DNA of 64,000 bases from Lucinisca nassula (Eukaryota; Mollusca; Bivalvia; Lucinida; Lucinidae), in assembly GCA_963580285.1 (NCBI GenBank), contig OY757010.1, positions 149,344,675 through 149,408,674 of the forward strand, in the 5' to 3' direction. Positions 21,677-32,072 of the stretch are shown here, piece after piece. Every line of letters begins with the position of its first letter. Position 1 is the first letter of the stretch. The notes beneath the pieces were generated by a model. That model made no database searches and had not been told where the DNA came from. It worked only from the letters and a program-made list of their open reading frames with translations. The position numbers and the translations under genes were made by a program.

Positions 21677-22091
21677 ACGGAACCCAGGAAGGGACATGCA
21701 TTTTCTTTTTTATTTTGTGCCAACTAGATATTAAGTTGTGCGAACAAGATATCGTCTTGTGCGCACAAGATTTATTGTGCGCACAGGATTTTGTGCGGAC
21801 AACATAAAATATTTTGTGCGGACAACATAATATCTTGTGCGCACAAGATATTATCTTGTTGCGCACAATAGATTATGCTGTCCATACAAGATCAAAGTTG
21901 TGCAAACAAGACTATATCTTGTGCGCACAAGATATAAAGTTTTGCAAACAAGATATTATCTTGTGCGCACAAGATAATAACGCGTACAAGATATTGTGTT
22001 GTTCGCACAAGATAATATCTCGTGCGCACAAGATATTATCTTGTTCGCATAACATATTAAAATAAATCGCATGTCCCTTCCAGGGTTCCGT
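21677..22091. mobile_element. Foldback element with palindromic tandem array
   Basis: Inverted ends ACGGAACCCAGGAAGGGACA (21677) and TGTCCCTTCCAGGGTTCCGT (22072-22091). Between them, roughly 21730-22055 is a run of CTTGTGCGCACAAGAT-type self-complementary units separated by AT-rich links, with variants (GCGGACAACA, GCAAACAAGA). Any open frames are translations of this repeat. Confidence 0.75.
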
Positions 22092-22291
22092 AAGGCTACG
22101 TTAACTTTTTTGTCTGCCTGCGTTTCTCTATTATGGCATGTTATGTATAAGTGGATTAAGACAATATTTTCCACGCACGGCTTTTGAAAACGAGTTTTCA
22201 ACTTGCCGAGTTTTGTAAAAAAAAAAAAAAAGATCTTTATTTTGTACATATTTTTGTAAATAGATGTTGTGTTTGTGAAAAAGTAATCGTA

Positions 22292-22592
22292 TGATTTTGT
22301 TTGTTTGATTTGAGGTTTAACATCCCCGTCAACACTGTAAAGGTCATTTTGGAGACGTTGCTTCCAATCTTGTGCTACTTTCACCCGACATTGAGATGAA
22401 ATGACATCTCAAGCCCTGTCGCCCAATGAAACCAATAGGGTTTATTAGCATGGACGGTCCACCTCGCACCGCGGTTCCTGAACAAGCTTAGATCCTCTAA
22501 GCGGTTTACCAGTACTAGTGTGCGGGCCGGATTCAGCTCTGCGTGGAAGCATCATGTAGCCCATATATTTCTTCAACCCCTATGGGCGGGGG
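22292..22592 (-). mobile_element. S300 SINE-like retroposon, antisense copy
   Basis: Starts TTTGTTTGTTTGATTTGAGG and ends in the head TCAACCCCTATGGGCGGGGG. Near full length. Confidence 0.75.
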
Positions 22593-22771
22593 AGAAGTAA
22601 TTGTATGAAACACAGCATATCAAATACAGCTCTAACGATGTTAGGAGCCTTTGAATCCAAGCATGAATTTATCTCAACAATGACTAGACATTGAAGATGC
22701 CTTTCTCATTCTACTTCATATGAGCCATGTCGTGATAAAACCTGTTTCTGTGATTTTCATTACGAATACAT

Positions 22772-23056
22772 ACCATTGTGACAAAGTACATTTTTTCAAA
22801 TCTCCAAAATTGCTAGTTTTCTGACGAAAATCCGAGTTATCTTTCTTATTTACCCTACAAACATAGGTTGTGGATGCTCGTTAAAACCGCCTTATTGAGG
22901 CGGTTTAACGCCTTATTGAGGCGGTTTAAACGAGTACCATCAGCCTATGTCTTGGAGAAAAAAAATGAAATATGTATACCCCGTAAACTCCAGTTTTCTA
23001 TATATGAAGTGGGATTAACGGAGATATTTATTTCGAGGGCTTGTTTCCATGGTTTT
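22772..23056 (+). mobile_element. B-family hairpin MITE with duplicated core loop
   Basis: B arms are recognisable (CAAATCTCCAAAATTGCTAG; AAACTCCAGTTTTCTATATA). At 22890-22935 the inner stem is present twice: CGCCTTATTGAGGCGGTTTA is followed by a second CGCCTTATTGAGGCGG. Confidence 0.65.
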
Positions 23057-23152
23057 TGACCGGTAAGATACAAACCAACCTGCTCTCGGCTAAACAGACT
23101 AGGAACCAGCTTTCTTGAAATCGCAGATATTTTTGGTATCAAAGCAGCGTAT

Positions 23153-23812
23153 ACACCACGAAAACACGTCTATATAATTTTGACTCCCTTGAACCCCACT
23201 TTTATATTATAAAACTGGGGTTTACAGGGGTAGACTTAAGATTTCTTATTTCTGCTCTATAATGTAGATTGTGGGTACCCACAATCTATATTTTGAGCAG
23301 AAATAAGAGATCCAGGCGGTTCTAACGAGTACCCACAATCTATATTTTATGGCAGAAATAAGAAAAATATCATAATTTTTCATCTTAAATTTTTTGTTGT
23401 TGTTGTTTTTCGGCGGTAAAATTTACAATGTACAGTCGAACTTCAATGGCTCGAATACCTTTGGGACCATGAAAATTTGTTCGAGACAAGGGTAGTTCGA
23501 GCCACTGAGGGCTAATACAGGAGGCATAACGACATACCTTAGGACATCTTTTTCTGGGTTCTGTAATGAAAAATGTATGTTGTGTGTACTCATTAGAATC
23601 GCCTCATCGAAGCGATTCTAGTGAGTACACACAGCATACATTTGCAAGATAAAAGACGAAAATATCCTAATTTTTACCCTCCCTATTTCTTATGTACAGA
23701 AATTCCCTAGGGACTCAAAAACGGGTTCGACTCAGCCATGGTAAACGAGCCATCGGTGTTCGAGCCATCGAAGTTCTACTGTATTTGTATAGTCGTGTTT
23801 TCGTATAATGAC
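23153..23812 (+). mobile_element. A-family MITE containing a C-family MITE
   Basis: Left CACGAAAACACGTCTATATA, right GTATAGTCGTGTTTTCGTAT. The core is collapsed to GATTGTGGGTACCCACAATC at 23267-23286, with a second partial core following. Split by the TA-flanked element at 23433-23781. Confidence 0.65.
23433..23781. mobile_element. C-family MITE with TA target duplication
   Basis: Termini CAGTCGAACTTCAATGGCTC and GAGCCATCGAAGTTCTACTG are inverted repeats flanked by TA on both sides. That fits Tc1/mariner/pogo-type insertion. The centre pairs TTAGAATCGCCTCATCGAAG with GCGATTCTAGTGAGTACACA. Non-coding. Confidence 0.75.
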
Positions 23813-24060
23813 AGAATTGCTGATCGGACTGCGTGGATGCACAGGCTGATCTGCACCTTTGCTCTTCGCGATGCCAAAACACAGGTTTTCTCATGACGCG
23901 GCTATTCATCTAGAATTACAGTAATCCTGAGAAGTTTTTTTGCTTCAGGGATAAGGATGAAATTGAGCCGTGCAGCGAGAAAAATGTGTTCTCGGACCAC
24001 CAGACTGGTGTTTTTAGCTCACCTGTCACGTAGTGACAAGGTGAGCTTTTGTGATCACTT

Positions 24061-24128
24061 TTTGTCCGTCGTCCGTCGTGCGTGCGTCCGTGCGTCCGTC
24101 CGTGCGTGCGTCCGGACGTGCGTCCGTA
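24061..24128. repeat. GTCCGTGCGTCC microsatellite
   Basis: Imperfect GTCC/GTGC tetramer repeat next to the hairpin end of the array element. The reverse-complement equivalent is GGACGGAC at the ends of the other array elements. Confidence 0.7.
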
Positions 24129-24554
24129 AACAATTTCAAATAAGTATACCTCTAATACCCCACGGGCAGTCTTGATCAAATTTCATGAGAAGCATCATCA
24201 GGTAGGGGGAAAGGCTGCATAAGGTTTTTGGGCAGATCAGATTGGAATTCTGGTTGCCATGGCAACAAATAGCTCCCATAGACTAACAATGGGAAAAAAT
24301 TAAAATATCTTCTTCTCTGAAACTACTGGGCCCAGAGCTTAGATATTTAGCTTGTAACAATGTCAAGTGGTCACCTACATAAATCCTGCCAATCATGCCC
24401 CTGGGGTCCAAATTTGCCACACCCCGGGGCTCCTTAATGAAGAAAATCCCAACTGACCTAAATAATGTTTTTTCACCATTTTATTGCAAGAAACAATATT
24501 TCAGATATAATTAATGCATTTTAGGCTCAATTTCAGTATGTTCCCAGATTTCAG

Positions 24555-25193
24555 TTAACCCTTTACCACTCAGATACGTGTTTTTATGTGTCTGCACCCC
24601 CCCCCCCCTTTAAGCCCCAGTAGCACCTTAAATCTGCATTTTCTACCCCTGGATAGTTATGTTTGCTTTAGGATTTTTTGAGCAAAAAAGTGACCTGTTT
24701 TTTTCGCGCGCCTCCCCACTAAAAATGTTCTGGGGGGGATTGAAGGGGGGCCGTTGCCCCTCCCCCCCCCCTCACATCCCGAAAAATTTTGGGTGTATGG
24801 CCCAACCGGCCGCTAAAATTTATATCTGAGGGTGCCTGGGGTCAAAAATGCCTGAAAATTGATGCTGATAAAACATGCTGCAAACAGTGAAAATGGCCAG
24901 TGCCAAACACCTTAATTGTTGCCTTGACAGCTGTGTGAAGATTAAAATGTGGTCAAAAATTCATGTGAAAACACACTTTTTGGCAACTTTGAGATGCCCC
25001 CTCTTTACCATGACAACAATGATCAAGTCATGAAAGGTTGCATTTGAAAGGCTACTGCCCAATGAACATTCAGACTGAGATTGGTGTAAAACAGACCATC
25101 CATTATGAAACAATGGCTAGTTGAAGTTGCTGTCAGGTGCAATACTGTGAAAATCAGCGAAATTCACAAAATCCCTGAGTGGTAAAGGGTTAA
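24555..25193. mobile_element. TTAA-flanked piggyBac-type MITE, 639 bp
   Basis: TTAACCCTTTACCACTCAG at left and CTGAGTGGTAAAGGGTTAA at right: 15 bp of perfect inverted repeat inside a TTAA duplication. The interrupted array continues on both sides. The interior has C/G homopolymer runs (24598-24608, 24733-24775) and no transposase. Confidence 0.75.
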
Positions 25194-25204
25194 CTCCTAT
25201 AGAC

Positions 25205-27990
25205 TCATAATGGAAAAAAAAAGCTTAAAAAATCTTCTTCTCTGAAACCACAGGGCCCAGAGCTTAGATATTTAGCATGTAGCAACAGCAATTGGTCACC
25301 TACATAATTCCTGCCAATCATGCCCCTGGGGTCCAAATGGGCCACGCCCCGGGGCCCCTTTACTCCCATAGACTCATATTGGTAAAAAGCTTCAAAAATT
25401 TTCTTCCCTGAAACCACAGGGCCTAGTGCTTAGATATTTAACATGTAGCAATGGCAAGTGGTCGCCTACATAATTCCTGCCAATCACGCCCCTGGGCCCC
25501 TAGCTCCTATAGACTCATAATGGAAAAAAAGCTTCAAAAATCTTCTTCTCTGAAACCACAGGGCCCAGAGCTTAGATATTTAGCATGTAGCAACAGCAAT
25601 TGGTCACCTACATAATTCCTGCCAATCATGCCCCTGGGTTCTAAATGGGCCACGCCCCGAGCCCCTTTGCTCCCATAGACTCATAATGGACTAGAAATGC
25701 GTCCATAGGACACGGATGCCCCCGCCCGAAAATATGTCTATGTTCGTATTCATCCATAGAAAGTTATTGACAGTGTTTAAGTTTTGGACCCTTTTTATGC
25801 CATTTGACCTACAAGTATAACCTTGGAGGTACGGATCTGGGTTTGCACGTGACACATTGTCTCATGATGGTTAACATTTCTTCAAAATTATTTCAAAATC
25901 CATCCAAAAATAAGTAAGTTATTGGCTGCGTTTAAGTTTCGGACCCATTTTTTGACCTTTGACCTCCAAGTATGACCTTGACCTTGGAGGTACGGATCTG
26001 GATTTTGCATGTGACACATCGACTGATGATGGTTAACATTTCTACAAAGTAATTTCAAAATCCATCCAGAAATAAGAAAGTTATTGACTGCGTTTAAGTT
26101 TCGGACCCTTTTTTTGACCTTTGACCTCCAAGTATGACCTTGACCTTGGAGGTACGGACCTGGGTTTTGCAGGTGACACATCGACTCATGATGGTTAACA
26201 TTTCTCCAAAATAATTTCAAAATCCATCCAGAAACAAGAAAGTTATTGACTGCGTTTAAGTTTCGGACCCTTTTTTGACCTTTGACCTCTAAGTATGACC
26301 TTGACCTTGGTGGTACGGACCTGGGTTTTGCACGTGACATGTCGTCTCATGATGGTTAACATTTCTGCCGAGTAATTTTAAAATCCATCAAGAAATAAGG
26401 AAGTTATTGACTGCGTTTAAGTTTCGGACGCACGGACGGACGCACGGACGAACGGACGGACGGACGGACAGGGGCAACGCTATATGCCCTTTCCACCATT
26501 CTTCGAATGGCGGGGGCATAAAAAAAGCTTAAAATATCTTCTTCTCTGAAACCACAAGGCCCAGAGTTTAGATATTTAGCATGTAGCAATGGCAAGTGGT
26601 CGCCTATGTTATTCCTGCCAATCTTATCCCTGGGTTACAAACGGGCTACTGGGCCCCTTAGCTCCTATAGACTGCTAATGGAAAAAAAGCTTCAAAAATC
26701 TTCTTCATTGAAACCACAGGGCCCAGAGCTTAGATATTTAGCATGTAGCAATGGCAAGTAGTCACCTACATTACTCCTGCCAATCATGCCCCTGGGGTCC
26801 AAATGGGCCACGCCCTGGGGCCCCTTAGCTCCCATAGACTCATATTGGAAGCAAGCTTAAAAAATCTTCTTCTCTGAAACCACAGGGCCCAGAGCTTATA
26901 TATTTAGCATGTGGCAATGACAAGTGGTCACCTACATAAATCCTGCCAATCATGCTCCTGGGGTCCAAATGGGCCACACCCTGTGACCCCATTAGGTCCC
27001 ATAGACTCATAATTGAAAAAAGCTTCAAAATCTTCTTCTCTGAAACCACAGGGCCCAGAGCTTAGATATTTAGCATGTTGTAACGGCAAGTGGTCATCTA
27101 CATATTTCCTGATAATCATGCCCATGGGGTCCAAATGGGCCAAGCCCCAGGGCCCCTTAGTTCCCATAGACTCATAATGGAAAAAAGCTTCAAAAATCTT
27201 CTTCTTAGAAACTGTGAAGCACAGAACTTAGATATTTAGTATCTAGCAACATAAAATAGCCAGTTACTTAAATCCTGCTAACCCTGCCCCTGGGGTCAAA
27301 ATTAGCCACGCCCGAGCTTATCAGCTCCAATAGACTTATAATGGATATAAAATAAAAAAAAAAATCTTCTTCTATGAAACCATAAGGCCCAGAGCTTAGC
27401 TTTTTAGTATGTAGAAATGTCAGGAGGCCACCTACATAAATCCTGCAATTATGCCCCTGGGATCCAAATTGGCCACCCCCAGGGCTCTTTAGCTTCCATA
27501 GACTTACAATTGGAAAAACTTCAAAAATCTTCTTCTTTGAAACCACAGGGCCCTTATAATGAAAAACACACACACACACACACAAAAAAAAAAAAAACAA
27601 AAAAAAACTTAAAATGGGGAAAAAAATCTTCAAAAATCTTCTTCTCTGAAACCATAAGTCGCAGAGCTTAGGTATTTAGCTTGTAGCAATGGCAAGTGGT
27701 TGCCTACATGAATCCTGCCAATCATGCCCCTGGGGTCCAAATTGGCCAAATCCTGTAGCCCCTTAACTCCAACAAACTTGTAATGAAAAAAAGCTTCAAA
27801 CATCTTCTTTGAAACCATGAAGTACAGACATTAGATATTTAGTATATAGCAACACAAAATGGTCGCCTACATAAATCCTGCCAACCATGCCCTTTGGGTC
27901 AAAATTGGCCAAGCCCCAGGGCTCATTAGCTCCTATAGACTTATATTGGAAAAAACTTCAAAAAATCTTCTTCTCCAAAACCATAAGGCA
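25205..27990 (-). repeat. ~165 bp tandem array inside element 2
   Basis: AAACCACAGGGCCCAGAGC recurs near 25246, 25555, 26880 and 27043 with diverged copies between, giving about a dozen units outside the nested insertion. A (CA)n/A-rich stretch replaces part of a unit at 27565-27620. Confidence 0.75.
25689..26513 (-). mobile_element. Nested tandem-array element (third unit type)
   Basis: Starts CTAGAAATGCGTCCATAGGA, carries five ~163 bp units (GTTATTGACTGCGTTTAAGT at about 25920, 26084, 26247, 26408; GACCTTGACCTTGGAGGTAC) and ends in ACGGACGGACGG followed by CTTCGAATGGCGGGGGCATA. It interrupts a unit of the surrounding array. The 150-codon open frame at 25888-26340 is just a translation of these units. 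Confidence 0.6.
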
Positions 27991-28000
27991 CAGATTTTGT

Positions 28001-28165
28001 TTGATTTGAGGTTTTACATCCCCGTCAACACTGTATAGGTCATTTTGGAGATGCCTCTTCCAATTTTGTGGGACTTTTACCCGACATTGAGGTTAAATTA
28101 CATCTCAAGCCCTGTCATCCAATGAAACCAATAGAGTTTATAAGCATGGACACCGCTTTGCCTGA
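28001..28165 (-). mobile_element. S300 copy, head missing, inside element 2
   Basis: TTTGTTTGATTTGAGGTTTT to CACCGCTTTGCCTGAG, after which the array sequence resumes (CTTTGATATTTAGTATGTAG). Confidence 0.65.
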
Positions 28166-28295
28166 GCTTTGATATTTAGTATGTAGCAGTGTCAAGTGGT
28201 CTGCTACACCAATGATTTTCTGGTACACAGGTGAGCGATATAGGGCCATTGGGCCCTCTTGTTTGTTTGTGTTACGACCCATTGAACAGTATTCC

Positions 28296-28605
28296 GAAGG
28301 GCCCCGCCGATCGGGGCTAGAAGAAATAGATTTGGCTGCGTGGTGTTTCCACGCAGAGACGCAGAACTGAAACCGACCGCACATGAGTACCGGTAAACCG
28401 CCTAGAAGGTCTAAGCCTGTCGAGGCAAAGTGATGCGAGTCGGACCGTCCATGTATATAAATATTTTTATTTCATTGGGCGGCAGGGCTTAAGATGTCAT
28501 TTCATCTCAATGTCGGGTAAAAGTCCCACAAACTTGAAAGGAATGTCGCCAAAAAGACCTAAATTATGTTGGCTGGGACGTTAAACCTCAATCCAAACAA
28601 CGGCC
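28296..28605 (+). mobile_element. S300 SINE-like retroposon, sense copy (first of a pair)
   Basis: Head GCCCCGCCGATCGGGGCTAG, tail GGACGTTAAACCTCAATCCA. Immediately followed by another sense copy. Confidence 0.7.
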
Positions 28606-28933
28606 TGCGCCCATCGGGGCTTGAAGAAATAGATGGGCTACCGCGATGATGATGCTTCCACTGAGAGCTTAAACCGACCCGCACATGAGTACTGGTAACC
28701 ACTTAGAGGATCTAAGCCTGCCCAGGCAAAGTGGTGCTTATAAACCCTATCGGTTTCATTGGGCGGCAGGGCTTGAGATATCATTTCATCTCAATGTCGG
28801 GTAAAACTGAGTCCCACAAAATTGGAAGCAACGTCTCTAAAATGACCTTTTACAGTGTTGACGGGGACGTTTAACCTCAAATCAAACAAACACAATCAAT
28901 CCAAACAAAAAAAAAAAAAAAAAAAAAAAAAAC
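28606..28933 (+). mobile_element. S300 SINE-like retroposon, second of a head-to-tail pair, with poly-A
   Basis: Head GCGCCCATCGGGGCTTGAAG, internal small deletion, tail CTCAAATCAAACAAACACAA then CAATCCAAAC and a ~26 nt A run. This is the clearest 3' tail in the family and supports retroposition. Confidence 0.7.
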
Positions 28934-29101
28934 AGACAGTTCTTGTCATATCGATCCGTTAAGTTTACTAATTACGCGAATTCTGGACAAGCCTGTTCAT
29001 TAGCGGTTAACCAGTACAATGCAAATTCTTTCGACGGAATCTGACAACTACTCTTAATTCGGCGGAATGGGGGAGATTACAGAAGAAAAGTCTATGATAG
29101 T

Positions 29102-29318
29102 TTTGTTTGGTTTTGCGGCCCCTTCAAGATAATTTCACTCATATCGAGCCGATCGTTAATCAGAGGTGGGTGAAAACCGGAGTGCCCGGAGAAAAAACAT
29201 TTCATCTTCCGTTGCAGAGCTTGCCGTCTCACATGTGATCCGAGCAAGGCTCGAATCACAGCGGTGAGAGACCTAATGATTAAGAGTCAGTGCTCTTAAC
29301 TATCAGGCCACAGACCCT
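29102..29318 (-). mobile_element. T1 tRNA-derived SINE, antisense copy
   Basis: Minus strand: tRNA head with GGTCTGTGGCCTGATAGTTA and GAGTCTTGCTC-like box B region (diverged), then body GGGCACTCCGGTTTTCACCC and tail GGCCGCAAAACCAAACAA. Confidence 0.7.
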
Positions 29319-29332
29319 CGTGCATGAAAACC

Positions 29333-29565
29333 TGATCAGTAATCTTCAATCATGGTCGGAATCTTTAACCTGCACATGGGAAGACTCGCTCTGCACAGAA
29401 GGACTAGCAGTGAACGTCCTCATACCTAGAACAGTGAATTTTGTGGCATTCATCCATGCAATTAATGACAGTGTGACATGTTCGAATACCGAAAATTTAT
29501 CACCGCCGGGGAACGAACCCGGGACCTCTAGCTTCAGAGGTAACCAACAAAACCACAAGGCTAAA
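29333..29565 (-). mobile_element. Possible third tRNA-derived SINE type (T3)
   Basis: On the minus strand GGTCCCGGGTTCGTTCCCCG is a good B box, with TGGTTTTGTTGGTTACCTCT upstream in the position of box A. A ~180 bp non-tRNA body follows. Only one copy is present, so family status is unproven. Confidence 0.4.
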
Positions 29566-29631
29566 CTTTTACATGCTCTTAATCACGGAAAACTAAGCAA
29601 GCTCGCTGATAATTTATAAACAATCATTATT

Positions 29632-29800
29632 AGTTGACTTTCCTGTATTGTTCGAAGGTCATCCGTATTAACACTGAGTTCCAAAGCCAATAATAATGTT
29701 TTTAATGGTGTCAATTAATAAAATTGTCATTGATCAAGTTATTTCGTATTGGCCAAGTTACAGGCCCTCTTTCAGCTGTATTGGCCTCGGCTTTCGGCCT
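29632..29800. repeat. L repeat
   Basis: GGTCATCCGTATTAACAC and GTCAATTAATAAAATTGTCA match, in reverse complement, the sequence at 43403-43565. No gene is seen from 29566 to 30185. Confidence 0.5.
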
Positions 29801-30185
29801 CGGACCTGTACATCTGTGGACACATATCCGTTCAAACTTTCATGAGCTTCATTTCATTTTGATCTAATGTTTCATTCAATATTTTCTTATACCCTGTAAG
29901 TCAACTGCAAGACAGGAATAAATTCAAAACACAAAGTGTTGTATATTTCATTTTAGACCCTGCACTGTCCAATCAGAATACATCTCGAATGTCAATCAGG
30001 TCTAAAAATGGCAAAAAAGGACTTACTACAATAAGACCAATCAATGTTTATTGCTTGATCAAGTTTAAGACTACTTTGATGAATGGCATTTGCTTGTCAA
30101 ACTAACTTGATGCAAAGAGATTCATTGAAAGTACTTCATCGAAGTTTGAACGCTTTTATGTCCACATGTGTGACTGGGCCAACAT

Positions 30186-30416
30186 CATGAAAACACGCCT
30201 ATATAAATTTGACCCCTTTAAACCCTACTTTTATATAGTAAAACTAGGGTTTGCAGGGGTATACAATATTTTACTTATTTCTGCTCACATAGTTTGTGGG
30301 TACCCACAATCTATGTTTTGAGCAGAAATAAGAAAAATATCGAAATTTTATATAAAAATTTTCATTTTTCGGTGATAGAATTTACAATGCATTTATATAG
30401 GCGTGTTTTCGTAATG
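30186..30416 (+). mobile_element. A-family MITE with collapsed core
   Basis: ATGAAAACACGCCTATATAA to TATAGGCGTGTTTTCGTAAT. The core is reduced to GTTTGTGGGTACCCACAATC at 30294-30313, the same collapse as at 23267. Confidence 0.7.
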
Positions 30417-30671
30417 AATGCGAAATTACTTGATTAATAATATTATAATAAATAGTTTGGATGTGCCTAATGTGTAAATCAATGTATTAAACAGGCAGCT
30501 TTGTCAATAATCATTTACAGGATGACAGTGTTAATCCTAATAAGATGGCTCATTATGAAAAAGATAATCCATTGTGCACATGCATTGTGGTATATTTTTG
30601 TTGACGCTTTAAAAGACAGTTTATGTGTGTTCGCTGGACGAATCTCCGCAATCCATGCTTTGGTGCTTGAC

Positions 30672-31265
30672 ATTACGATAAAACACCCTTTTGACATAGT
30701 GCATTCTTTCATATCTCCAAAACGGCCATTTTTCGGATAAAATTTATTATATTATTCTTACTTATATTTCAAACATAGGTTGTGGGTACTCGTTAGAACC
30801 GCCTCAGCGAGGCAGTTATTTGTTTGATTTGAGGTTTAAGGTCCCCGTCAACACTGTAAAGGTCATTTTGGAGACGTTGCTTCCAATTTTGTGGGACTTT
30901 TACCCGACATTGAGATGAAATGGCATCTCAAGCCCTGCCATCCAATGAAACCAATAGGGTTTATTAGCATGGACGGGCCGACTTGCATGCCGCTTTGCCT
31001 GGGCAGGCTTAGATCCTCTAAGCGGTTAACCAGTACTCGTGTGCGGGTCGGTTTCAGCTCTGCGTGGAAGCATCATGAAGCCCATCTATTTCTTCAAGCC
31101 CCGATGGGCGGGGGCCAACAGCGAGGCGGTTCTAACGCGTAACCACAACCTATGTATTGGGGCAGTAATAAGAAAAAATAATGTATACTCCTGTTAACCC
31201 CAGTTTTCTCTTCATAAACTGAGGTTTATATGGGTGTTCATTGCACGGACTTGTCAACTTGATGA
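30672..31265 (+). mobile_element. B-family MITE split by an S300 insertion
   Basis: CATTACGATAAAACACCCTT at left, CGGACTTGTCAACTTGATG at right. The S300 insertion lies exactly within the central palindrome, with the target CAGCGAGGC(A/G)GTT duplicated on both sides. Confidence 0.75.
30818..31118 (-). mobile_element. S300 SINE-like retroposon with 13 bp target duplication
   Basis: Flanked by CAGCGAGGCAGTT (30805-30817) and CAGCGAGGCGGTT (31119-31131), one mismatch. Full-length 301 bp, so a good reference for the family boundaries. Confidence 0.8.
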
Positions 31266-31329
31266 ACTGCCTTTTTTTAGGCGGTTCAAACAAGTACAAT
31301 TATAGCAGCTATGAAATAAAAATAAGCTA

Positions 31330-31708
31330 TAGAGAACCCGCGTTATAACGACATTCGTTATAGCGGCAAAACTCGTTATAACGGCAATTTCAATGGAATG
31401 AATTCTTAGCCCAACGTTTAGCCTCGATTCCGAGAGGCTTGGGCTTCCCTTGAATTGGAAATGCCCAAATCGAAAGATTCTTTTAATTTAATACTCAAAG
31501 AAACAAATGTTATAGAAACAAATGTTATAGACATTTGTTAGAATCGCCTTATCGAGGCGGTTCTAACAATTATCTATAACATTTGCTTCTTAGAGTAATT
31601 ATGTGGAAAAGACCTTTTATAATCCTAACTGGGATTCTTTATAACGGCAAATTCATTATATCGGCATAATAACAGGGAACAAATACGCGTTATAACGCGA
31701 GTCCTCTG
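31330..31708. mobile_element. D-family TA-flanked MITE carrying the shared core hairpin
   Basis: Termini TAGAGAACCCGCGTTATAAC and GTTATAACGCGAGTCCTCTG are inverted and flanked by TA, as in pogo/Tigger-type elements. The centre at 31536-31570 is TTAGAATCGCCTTATCGAGG / CGGTTCTAAC, inside the wider pair ACAAATGTTATAGA / TCTATAACATTTG. Confidence 0.7.
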
Positions 31709-31711
31709 TAC

Positions 31712-32072
31712 TCCTTTTCCATGTAAATCTCGACATTTTTTAATGAACATGCACTTGCCATGAACATGCAATTGTTAACATGATTTCAGGGCTGTTTTAC
31801 TGCGTGACTCAAACACAATCTCAGCTGAAAATTATTCTGTACTGTAAAGTGTGATATGTCATTTTGTATCTTCTGAAAACATGTTCATTTCCTGAAACAC
31901 GCCATGTTAACACATTTCAAGTGAATTCATGTTTGTTATCATGTTTTAATCACGACATTCCCGTAAATGATTCTGGAATCATTCTAATCATTAAAATTGT
32001 ATTTTCCGATATACTGCTGTTTGTGTGAAATCATTGCCCATCCTGTCGTCAATGGAAAATTGGCAAATACCA
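31712..32072. other. No gene seen
   Basis: A/T-rich, with repeated ATGAACATGCA and AACATGTTC/GAACATG motifs but no frame of note. Confidence 0.4.

Larger units (their letters stand above)
24010..28265 (-). mobile_element. Large tandem-array element 2 (mini-Helentron/pearl-like), heavily invaded
   Basis: Reversed relative to element 1. The hairpin end is at 24012-24050 (TAGCTCACCTGTCACGTAGT with GTGACAAGGTGAGCT), followed by GTCCGTC/GTCCGTGC repeats. A long array of ~165 bp units follows, and GGTGAGCGATATAGGGCC...GGGCCCTCTTGTTTG closes it at 28265. Units contain CACAGGGCCCAGAGCTTAG, ATATTTAGCATGTAGCAA, CCTGCCAATCATGCCCCTGG and CCCATAGACTCATAATGG. Insertions: a TTAA MITE (24555-25193), another array element (25689-26513) and an S300 piece (28001-28165). 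The class assignment is inferred from architecture. Confidence 0.5.

Noticed and set aside
21732..22055. CRISPR-like spacing of palindromic repeats
   Set aside because: Units are variable, have no unique spacers, sit inside inverted transposon ends, and the DNA is animal.
25888..26340. 150-codon repetitive open frame
   Set aside because: It is a translation of ~163 bp tandem units in an array element; the protein repeat mirrors the DNA repeat.
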